Under the pieces are notes generated by a model. It saw nothing but the letters and a program-made list of their open reading frames with translations. It made no database searches and had not been told where the DNA came from. Shown here one piece after another: positions 1-7,354 of a stretch of 60,506 nt of DNA. Both the position numbers and the translations under genes were made by a program. Each line of letters begins with the position of its first letter. The first letter of the stretch is position 1. Source of the DNA: CAZTVF01 sp964616985 (GTDB lineage: Bacteria > Planctomycetota > Phycisphaerae > SM23-33); the NCBI GenBank assembly GCA_964616985.1, contig CAZTVF010000016.1, positions 1 to 60,506 on the forward strand. The letters are read 5' to 3'.

Positions 1-85
1 GATCATACCGCGCCATATCAGGAATCGCAACTGCATCCGGGAAATCCGGGATTAGACGCACGAAACCGAAAAAGGTTAACAGACT

Positions 86-1216
86 TCAATGGGTGTACAG
101 CAGATAGGCGGCTTTGGTCTTCGCCGCCTGCGGGGCGGACAGCGTCACCTTGCGGACGGCTGAGCCTTCGAGCATGCTGAAGCTGAACATGACCCGCGAG
201 AAGGCGAACTTCTGTTCGGTCTTGATCTCCAGCACCTTGTTGCCATCGGCTGAAACGACGATGGGCCCGCCGCCTTCGGTGATCTCGTAGTACAGGCCCA
301 GGCCGGTGCAGGTCACCTCCGTGGACAGTTCCGCGCCGTCCTTGCCGGGCACGACGGCCGAGGAGAACCACCGCGACGGCTGCTGGTCGAACCACGTGCC
401 CACGACCGACGGCGGATCGATCTTCCAGCCGCCGAGATCGGGCAGCTTCGCCAGTTCTATCATCGATGCCTTCTCGTAGCGATTGGGCGTCAGGGGCTTG
501 GCGGGCTCCGGCGCGGGTGTGCCCTTGGCCGCGGCCTGGCGGACGAGTTCCGCCAGCACGATGTCGGCGTAGATCCGGTAGCCCGCATCGGTCGGGTGGC
601 AGCTGTCGGTGAGGATGTCCTTGGTCTTGAGGCCTTCCTTTATCTTCGCCTTCACGGCCGCGAAGATGTCGATGTACGCCAGGCCGTAATGATTGGCCAG
701 CTCGATGTGCTTGGCCGCCGCGGGGCTGCCGTAGTCCCAGCCCGAGCCGATGATCACCAGCACGATGGCCATGTCGGGCTTGCTCGCGCGAAGCTTGCGG
801 ACGATGCCCTCGACCGTCTCCTGGCCGTCGGCGGCGGACCAGTCGTTGACGGCGAACTCTACGAAGCACAGGTCGGGCTTGTAGGGCAGCACGTCGCGGT
901 CCATGCGGAAGACGCCCAGCTTGGAGGGCTGGCCGCCGATGGCGGCGTTGATGGCCTCGATGTGGGCCTGGGGGTAGTTGGATTCCAGGGCCTTGGTCAC
1001 CAGGGCCCGCCACGATGTCTTGAGCGGGTCGCTGGCCGTGGCGCCCCAGGTGATCGAGCCGCCGAAGTAGGCCACCTTCACCCGCCCCCCCGCCGCCAGC
1101 GTCTGGTACACCTTCGCCAACTGCGGGAACTGCGAGGCGTCTTCCGCGCGGGCGGTCATCGGAAGGGCGAACAGGACCAAGGCAACCAGGGCGAGGCCAA
1201 AGAGGACTTTGAACAT
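86..1216 (-). CDS. Exported SGNH/GDSL-family hydrolase (probable carbohydrate esterase)
   Basis: This 376-residue protein begins with a hydrophobic signal peptide ending near AlaArgAla24. The SGNH fold signatures are visible. Block I reads GGSITWG with Ser54 as the likely nucleophile (GGS in place of GDS). Block III reads AVND with Asn124. The DSCHPTDAGY segment carries the Asp204/His207 pair of block V. After the catalytic domain (to about residue 230) comes a beta-rich C-terminal domain of about 130 residues. The ATG at 1216 was chosen over an upstream open frame because AAAGGA lies 6 nt before it and the signal peptide starts there. It is the last gene of the minus-strand glycosidase locus, 137 bp after the membrane-protein gene. 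Family knowledge suggests deacetylation of polysaccharides; the substrate is unknown. Confidence 0.85.
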   Translation of the reverse strand: MFKVLFGLALVALVLFALPMTARAEDASQFPQLAKVYQTLAAGGRVKVAYFGGSITWGATASDPLKTSWRALVTKALESNYPQAHIEAINAAIGGQPSKLGVFRMDRDVLPYKPDLCFVEFAVNDWSAADGQETVEGIVRKLRASKPDMAIVLVIIGSGWDYGSPAAAKHIELANHYGLAYIDIFAAVKAKIKEGLKTKDILTDSCHPTDAGYRIYADIVLAELVRQAAAKGTPAPEPAKPLTPNRYEKASMIELAKLPDLGGWKIDPPSVVGTWFDQQPSRWFSSAVVPGKDGAELSTEVTCTGLGLYYEITEGGGPIVVSADGNKVLEIKTEQKFAFSRVMFSFSMLEGSAVRKVTLSAPQAAKTKAAYLLYTH

Positions 1217-1251
1217 GACGTATCCTTTCTCTTCAATTCGTCGCGTGACGC

Positions 1252-1333
1252 GACGGGCGGCGGCCTCGGAAGGCCGCCACCCTCGATTGAGGTCCGCAAG
1301 AAGGGTGGCGGCCTTCCCAGGCCGCCGCCCGTC
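1252..1333. repeat. Long palindrome, GGCGGCCT family, copy 1
   Basis: Two 31-bp arms (1252-1282 and 1303-1333) are reverse complements with a single mismatch and are separated by 20 bp. Each arm also contains its own small palindrome, GGCGGCCT..AGGCCGCC. The element sits in the gap after the OPT-like gene (3' end at 1354) and before the SGNH gene. Related copies occur near 15302 and 26619, with fragments near 22194. It could form a strong stem in RNA. Whether it acts as a terminator, attenuator or REP-like mobile repeat cannot be told from sequence. Confidence 0.8.
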
Positions 1334-1353
1334 GGTTGAGGTCAGACAGACCG

Positions 1354-3412
1354 CTAGCCGGGGAAAATCCGGTAGATCGGCGGGACCGTGTGCGTAACGG
1401 CGTAGTAGATCGCACCGGCGGCCATGAAGATCAAACCGCCGAGCAGGTCGCCGGCGATGACGCCGATCATGAGGGTCTTGGCCTTGGCGTACGCGCCGGT
1501 GCCGCCGAACTTGGTGACGGCCGACTTGATCATCCAGCCCAGCAGGAACGAGGTGGCAAAGAAGCCCACCGAGTATGTGCCCCAGACCAGGAACAGGATC
1601 GGATGCAGCGGCCACCATGTGAAGCGAAGGCGGAGGAAGTTCATGCCGACGGCCAGGCCCAGGCCGATCAAGGCGAAGGTGACAAAGCTGGCGTCGGGCT
1701 TCATCGAGGTGAACCGCTCCAGGCCGCTCAGGGCCAGCGAGTGTTCCAGCTGGCCGCTGGCCTCGAGCTTCGTCACGGTCCCCAGCAGGGCCTTGAAAGG
1801 CATCTCGGGGACCATTCGGTACGCCCAGCCGTCGTGCTCGGGGGCGCCGTTCTGGTACGTCGCGCCCAGCACCACGGGCACCGCGACCACCAGCGCCACC
1901 ACCAGCGCCACCGCCGCCAGCGGCCCCACGCGCCCGGGCTGCACCTTGGCGTCCTGCCCGATGCGCAGGCCATTGACGACAAACGGCATGAGGCTCTCGC
2001 GCGGGTCGATCGTCAGCACCGCGCACACCAGGGCCAGGATGATGAACACCTGGGGGCCCAGGGCCCCCAGGCCGAACAGGCCGATGAACACGGTCAGCGG
2101 CTGCCAGTAAGGCTGGCAGAAGATCAGCCCGCTCTCGACGTTCACGCGGGCCATGACGCTGAACATCAGCAGGAGCAGCAGCACCATGATGACGGCCAGG
2201 CCGGCGGGCAGGCCCATGCCGACCATGACCGCGGCCGCCCCGCCGGAGAAGACCAGCAGCAGCCGGCAGGCCCAGACGGCGTAGCGTTCGACGCCGTCAG
2301 AGCGGCGGAAGGTGAGGGCCTCTTTGAGAACCGAGAGGTAATATCGCCGCCCGGTGTAGGCCAGCAGCAGCCCCACGCCGAGGTAGCTGCCGAAGTACTG
2401 CCAGGCCGACGGGCCGCCGGTGAGGTAGTCGGTGTCGATGCCGACCCCCTGCCGCAGCAGCACGCCCATCACCAGCACGAACGCGATCTGCGAGATGCCC
2501 AGGCTGAGCGCCACGTCGCTGGCCAGGAAGAAGCTGAAGGCGATGACGGCCGGGTAGAACTCCGGCAGCAGCACGCGGTCGCCGCCGACGGAATTGGCGA
2601 TGCTCGGCAACTGCGGCGCCAGCATCCGCAGGTCCAGGTACAGCGGAATCTCCAGGTTGAGCACCTGCCACGCGTGCAGGCCATTGACGACGCGGACGGC
2701 GAGCACGACGGCCAGGCCGATCCAGAACATGCGATTGCGGAGGATGGGGGCGAAGCGGCCCTGGTCCTGCGCTAACAGCGAGGAAGCGAACTGCGCCACC
2801 GGGTACCGCAGCCGTTCGCGGAAGCTCCACTGCGGGTGCACGATCAGGCCCAGGCAGATGACGGCCAGGCCCATCAGCACCACCAGCGGCAGCCACGTGG
2901 CCAGCGGCTCCTTCCACTGGTCCCAGGGAACCTTGTCCGTCGTGACGAGTTTGCCGCCCCGCGCGCCGCCCTGCAGCATCGGAGCGGTGACGCGGGCGTC
3001 GTATTGCCCCTCGGCCGGAAGCAGGGCCGGCGGCACGTAGGACATCAGCTTGTGCTCGCGCCACGCGGGGTAGTCGCTGTTGTACTTGGCCGGCATGGCC
3101 AGCGAGGGCACGAAGGTCCGAATGNNNNNNNNNNCGCATGAGCCCGCTGCCGGGGATGGAGCAGGCAACGAGCATCATCACGGCCGCGACCGCCAGTTCG
3201 ACCGTGCCCAGTCTCAGCCGCCTGTGCACCAGCGACAGTAGCGGGTTGGCCAGGATCACCAGCAGCACGATGACGCCGAAGACGCTGATGGGCAGGTGAT
3301 TGCCGATCATCGGCGTGAGGCGCAGCACCGTGTCGTTGAGGTAGCCCGCGCCGCCGATGAACGCCGCGCCGGCCAGGCCGAGGATGGAACCAATGAGGAT
3401 GCGGAACGTCAT
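1354..3412 (-). CDS. Polytopic membrane protein, OPT-like (DUF6784/DUF6785 type), interrupted by assembly gap
   Basis: This is a multi-span inner-membrane protein with more than ten hydrophobic segments and a soluble region after the N-terminal helices. It resembles the DUF6785 proteins that accompany glycosidases in planctomycete genomes and are thought to be OPT-like transporters; that assignment is from memory. The ATG at 3412 overlaps the stop of the upstream glycosidase gene (ATGA), so the two are translationally coupled. A 10-N spacer at 3125-3134 shifts the nominal frame. Merging the short overlapping ends (CATGCG and CATTCGG) restores one frame and gives about 680 residues reading SGL(M/I)RTFVPS across the join. 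The neighbourhood suggests uptake of the sugars released by the locus. Confidence 0.7.
3125..3134. other. Assembly gap (10 N)
   Basis: Ten Ns lie inside the OPT-like membrane-protein gene. The flanks appear to overlap by about six bases with one mismatch, and collapsing them keeps the reading frame, so this is probably a scaffolding placeholder and not missing sequence. Confidence 0.95.
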
Positions 3413-5418
3413 ACCGCCGCCTGCCCGTCCTGAATGTCGTAGGAGTTCGGCTGGAGGTCTTCAAAGGCCTTGTCGCTGCGATTGACGCGGACGACCGCGC
3501 CGCCGGAGTAGACCGTGCGCGTCACGCCCGGGGCAAGCTCCCACCGCCCTTCGACGGTCTGGTCGCCCAGGCGGGTGCGGACGCCTTGGGGGCCGAACAT
3601 GAACCGATACGCGTTCTCCAGCGCATCGGCCGCCTTCTCATAGGCCCGTATGCCGAAGGCCGGGCTGGGCCGCATGCACACTTCGAACTGCGGCGAGAGG
3701 CCCAGGTCGAGCATCTCCAGAAGCCGACGCGGGTCGCCCGCGCCGATCGACTCGCCGCAGTAGACGCTGCCGTGCAGGGCCACCATCAGCAGCGGCGCGG
3801 TGCGGTCGAAGAAATGCCGGCCGATCGCGCAGTTGCGGACCAGCCACGAGGGATTGCTGTAGGAATGGAAGAAGCCGTCCACCACGTCGAAGTACTGGCC
3901 GAAGGGCATCTCCGTCGAGACGCTGCCCATGACGTCCAACGCCACCTTGAACTCCTGGCGGGCCAGCTCGATGTACTGGGCCCGCTGCGTCACGGGATGC
4001 AGCGGCGAGTGGCAGCAGACGAACCCGCCGACGGCGTCGAAGTGATGATGGCCATGGAGGCCCAAGGCCGCCAGGGCCGGCACGTCGCGCTTGACGTACT
4101 TGTTCAGCGAGATCTGGGGGCAGATGCGGTGCGTCTGGCCGCCGCTCCAGATGATGCTCTCCCAGTATTCGCCGGTGCGGTGGCGTATCAGCTCGTCGAT
4201 GTGGAACTCCTCCGAGCACGGGTACGCCCCGCCGTGCGAGGTGTGAACCGCCAGCATCACGCCCTGATCGCGGCACCAGCCGACGAGGGAATTGAAGGCC
4301 TGCTCGCCGCCGACCCGCTCGTCAACGGGCAGGTACGTCGGGCACTTGCCGTCGTGGCCGTCCTGGCCCCAGCCGACCAGCACAACCGTCAGCCGCTTCA
4401 TCCCGCGGGCAAGGCACCGCTCGATGATCTGCCGGGCCTCCTCGCAGGTGCAGGTGCTGTGGTAGGCGCCCCTGCCTTGAGGCTCCGGGTCCTTGTAGGC
4501 CATGAAGATCTTCAGGAAGAACCGGTCGTGGAAGTCGACGGCCTCGGGGCGCGTCCGGCCCTTTTCAGCCCAGGTCATCAGGCCGCGTTCGGTGCGGAGA
4601 AACCGGCGATACTGCTTGCCGATGAAGACGTAGCCCTCGCCGTCGGGGCCGTTGGGCAGGGCGAAGCGATAGCGCAACTGCCGCGGCCCGGCGATGAGGT
4701 CGTCCTGCTGCTGCCACCGCCAGACCAGGTACGGGTGGACGCTGTTGCCCTGGTTCTGCTCCCAATGCTGGCGGCAGACAAGCTGGGCGTCGTAGTCGCC
4801 CTGGGCCACCAGGCCGCACATCGTGCCCTGCGCCCGCGTGATGCCGAACACGGGCATGTTGCACACGTGCTCCCACTGGTCGTTGGAGCTGTAGATCGTC
4901 TGCCAGGCCTCGCGAGGGTAGTTGTGATTGAACGAGGTCTGGCAGCCGAACCAGTTGGGCAGCGTGAGGTAGCCCGCCTCGCCGGTGCGGGCGGCGCCGA
5001 ACTCCGGAAGGATCTCGATGCCCAGCAGGCGGTACAGGCGCGGCAGGTTCTCGCGGACTCCGTCGGCTTCGATGGTCACGTCGAACCCGCTGCCGTCGTC
5101 CGCCAGGGCCAGGCGGACGGCGATCGTCGTGAAGATCGTGTCGAAGGTCATGACGATCCGGAGGGATCGCGCGTCGATGGGTTCGATGTCCAGGCGGCTC
5201 TTGGTGCTCAGCGAGATGGTACCGGCCGTGCCGAATGCGGCCGAGTCGTCCCACGGCACGACGACCTGCTGCGCGCGGGGATGCTGGCGGTCATAGTAAT
5301 GCAGCACGCACAGCGGCCCGCCGCTCTCCCAGGTCTGCCCGCCGGCAGGGCGGAAGGCGAGATTGCCCTTCTCGGTGAGTGTCAAAGCCGCGCCGTTTGC
5401 CGTGAGTTCGTGTGTCAT
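3409..5418 (-). CDS. Putative cytoplasmic (beta/alpha)8 glycosidase, DUF5696-like
   Basis: This 669-residue protein has no signal peptide. The N-terminal third is beta-rich and resembles the sugar-binding sandwich preceding glycosidase barrels. The middle (about 310-560) alternates helices and strands in the manner of a TIM barrel, with segments such as LTVVLVGWGQDG, LAVHTSHGG and HHHFDAVGG. The C-terminus is a short beta domain. I see similarity in style to DUF5696/GH101-like proteins but cannot fix a family or catalytic pair. The ATG at 5418 has an AAGAGAG ribosome site. It lies 33 bp after the GH71-like lipoprotein gene and its TGA overlaps the start of the OPT-like transporter gene, so it probably acts on an imported oligosaccharide. 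Confidence 0.6.
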   Translation of the reverse strand: MTHELTANGAALTLTEKGNLAFRPAGGQTWESGGPLCVLHYYDRQHPRAQQVVVPWDDSAAFGTAGTISLSTKSRLDIEPIDARSLRIVMTFDTIFTTIAVRLALADDGSGFDVTIEADGVRENLPRLYRLLGIEILPEFGAARTGEAGYLTLPNWFGCQTSFNHNYPREAWQTIYSSNDQWEHVCNMPVFGITRAQGTMCGLVAQGDYDAQLVCRQHWEQNQGNSVHPYLVWRWQQQDDLIAGPRQLRYRFALPNGPDGEGYVFIGKQYRRFLRTERGLMTWAEKGRTRPEAVDFHDRFFLKIFMAYKDPEPQGRGAYHSTCTCEEARQIIERCLARGMKRLTVVLVGWGQDGHDGKCPTYLPVDERVGGEQAFNSLVGWCRDQGVMLAVHTSHGGAYPCSEEFHIDELIRHRTGEYWESIIWSGGQTHRICPQISLNKYVKRDVPALAALGLHGHHHFDAVGGFVCCHSPLHPVTQRAQYIELARQEFKVALDVMGSVSTEMPFGQYFDVVDGFFHSYSNPSWLVRNCAIGRHFFDRTAPLLMVALHGSVYCGESIGAGDPRRLLEMLDLGLSPQFEVCMRPSPAFGIRAYEKAADALENAYRFMFGPQGVRTRLGDQTVEGRWELAPGVTRTVYSGGAVVRVNRSDKAFEDLQPNSYDIQDGQAAV

Positions 5419-5451
5419 ATTGCTCTCTTCTATAATCTCATGACCGTGCAG

Positions 5452-7275
5452 CTACTTCGCCGCCGTGGTGGGTTTGCTGGCGGGCTTGCTCGCAGGCCGA
5501 ACTGTCGGCTTGGGCGCCGGGTTCGCCGGCGGCGGCGTGCACGGCGCGGTCTGGTCAAGGTAGTGCTGTTTGGCGGTCTTGTCGCCGGCCGCCGGTGCGT
5601 TGGGGTCGGCCACGCCGGCCGTCTTCCAGTCCATGAACTTGCCGTACCAGTACATCTCGAACCAGTTGGGCAGGCCGTCCTTGTCGTCGTCGGCGTACTC
5701 GCCTCGCAGCAGCGGGGGCGCGTCGCCGAAGTCCGCCTGCCAGTGCTTCATGAACTCCGTGGAGTAGCACGTCATGCCGTTGGTCTCGCGGAAGGGACGG
5801 TCGGTGATGGGCTCGGGGCTCTCGAGGCGGACCTCCACCTTGCCGTCGCGGACGACCTCGGCCACCACGGCGCCGGGCGTCAGCGGGAACTGCTTCCACG
5901 ACATGCCCGCCGGGGCGTCCCACTCGGCGTCGCGGCCGGGCAGCCGCACCTTCGCGGGCTTGGGCAGGATCGTCAGGACCTCGAGCACGACGTTGTTGGG
6001 GTCGCCCTGCTTGGGCTTGAACGGGAACAGCTTGGCCCCATGCGGATACTTGCGATAGCTGACGTAGACGCGGTCGTGGTCGGGCGTGGGCTCCTTGCCC
6101 GTCTTCCACCACTGCACGAAGTATCCGTTGAGGTCGAGGACCGCGTAACGCGTGTCGTAGGCGGGGGCCAGGCAGGTGTTCTCGGTGTAGTCGTTCCAGG
6201 TGATGAACTGGATCAGCGTCGAGCCGTTGTCGCGGGCGTGCTTCCAGCGATCGCGAAGAATGTTGAAGCCCGATGAGATGCGGTTGCCACCCCAGCCGAT
6301 GTTCTCGTACTGGAAGAACAACGGTTCGGACCATTCGGCGCCAGCCGCCTTGACGGCCGCGGCCATGCGGTCATGCGTCGCCCCGCCGCCGAGAAACTCG
6401 CCGACCGCGCCGAAGCGTTTGCCCATGAAACCCGCCGCCCGGACGAGATCATCAGGGGTGGTGTTGGAGACCTGGTGGAAAAACGCGCTCATGCACCAGT
6501 GGAGGTACAGGTCCTGGCCGACCTGCTTCTGCATGTCCAGCAGGCCGTCGGCCATGAGCTGCCATCCCTCCTCGGTGGTGCGGAGCATGCGGTTGGCGTG
6601 GAGTTGCCGCTCGTTGGCGTCCGCGAACTCGGGGCGTTTCTTGAGCTGGGACGCCCCGTAGCGGAAGCCGACGAACGAGGAGATGTAGCCGAAGATCAGC
6701 GGCTTGCCGTCGCGACGGGCAAGCTTGGGGCTCTTGCCATGCTTGTCCAGGACGTACTTGATCGCCGCGGCCAGGCCGTAGTTATCGGCGATGCCCGCGT
6801 CGAGGCAGATCGTGATCTCGAAGGGGTAGTCCTTCTCCTCGGCCACCTTGAACAAGGCGTCGAGCACCTGCTTGGCCGAGTCGCCGCCGGCCCAGGCGTC
6901 GATGGCGAAGCCGTCGATGCCGCCGCGCAGGGCCCGCCGAATCTCCAGGTCCGCCGACTGCTCCAGCGAGACCTTCATGCCATCGGGCACCAGCGGCCAG
7001 TTGCGCCACCGGTCGCCGATGGCGTCGAACATGCCGTTGGCGTCATGGCGCGGCTTGTAGGAGTCGTTCTCGCGGTGGTGGGCCGTCGCCGCGGCCGCGG
7101 CAGGATAGCAGCCCATGTAATGCGCGTAGATCTTCTTGGGCCGCTGCGTCGCCGGGGCCGAGGCCGGGACCGACGTCGCCGCCGCCGACCTCGTCGCCGG
7201 AGCCAGCTGGCTGCATGAACTCATCGCGCCAAGCAACGTGCACGCCACCACCGCAAGCGCTAGAATCTTCTTCAC
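5452..7275 (-). CDS. GH71-like glycosidase, probable lipoprotein
   Basis: This 607-residue protein starts at GTG 7275, supported by AAGGAG 7 nt upstream. The N-terminus has a signal peptide with a lipobox-like MSSC, followed by an Ala/Thr/Pro linker. The segment starting KKIYAHYMGCYP matches the entry strand of GH71 (alpha-1,3-glucanase-type) domains. Further signatures are DGFAIDAWAG and FITWNDYTEN, the latter like the conserved WNDY near the end of the barrel. Downstream is a beta domain, then a DDDKDGLPNWFE calcium-loop-like motif common at planctomycete C-termini, and a Pro/Lys/Thr-rich tail. It is a paralog of the N-terminal part of the upstream gene, from which it is separated by 79 bp. 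Substrate is inferred only. Confidence 0.7.
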   Translation of the reverse strand: MKKILALAVVACTLLGAMSSCSQLAPATRSAAATSVPASAPATQRPKKIYAHYMGCYPAAAAATAHHRENDSYKPRHDANGMFDAIGDRWRNWPLVPDGMKVSLEQSADLEIRRALRGGIDGFAIDAWAGGDSAKQVLDALFKVAEEKDYPFEITICLDAGIADNYGLAAAIKYVLDKHGKSPKLARRDGKPLIFGYISSFVGFRYGASQLKKRPEFADANERQLHANRMLRTTEEGWQLMADGLLDMQKQVGQDLYLHWCMSAFFHQVSNTTPDDLVRAAGFMGKRFGAVGEFLGGGATHDRMAAAVKAAGAEWSEPLFFQYENIGWGGNRISSGFNILRDRWKHARDNGSTLIQFITWNDYTENTCLAPAYDTRYAVLDLNGYFVQWWKTGKEPTPDHDRVYVSYRKYPHGAKLFPFKPKQGDPNNVVLEVLTILPKPAKVRLPGRDAEWDAPAGMSWKQFPLTPGAVVAEVVRDGKVEVRLESPEPITDRPFRETNGMTCYSTEFMKHWQADFGDAPPLLRGEYADDDKDGLPNWFEMYWYGKFMDWKTAGVADPNAPAAGDKTAKQHYLDQTAPCTPPPANPAPKPTVRPASKPASKPTTAAK

Positions 7276-7354
7276 CTTCTATCTCCTTCTTCGCGCAGCA
7301 CCACCGCCGGCAAGGCCGGTCACTGGTTCACCGATTCACCGATCAACTGATCCA

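Noticed and set aside
1..85. Possible gene end before the SGNH hydrolase gene
   Set aside because: Only 85 bp with no supported start, stop or domain; likely plain intergenic sequence.
1217..2026. N-terminal extension of the SGNH gene
   Set aside because: The frame stays open by chance through a palindrome and the neighbouring gene; the signal peptide and ribosome site place the start at 1216.
1354..3412. Frameshifted pseudogene in the OPT-like gene
   Set aside because: The apparent frameshift is caused by the 10-N placeholder; the flanks join in frame.
3586..6276. 896-codon plus-strand open frame over two glycosidase genes
   Set aside because: Spans two real minus-strand genes and the gap between them, without motifs.
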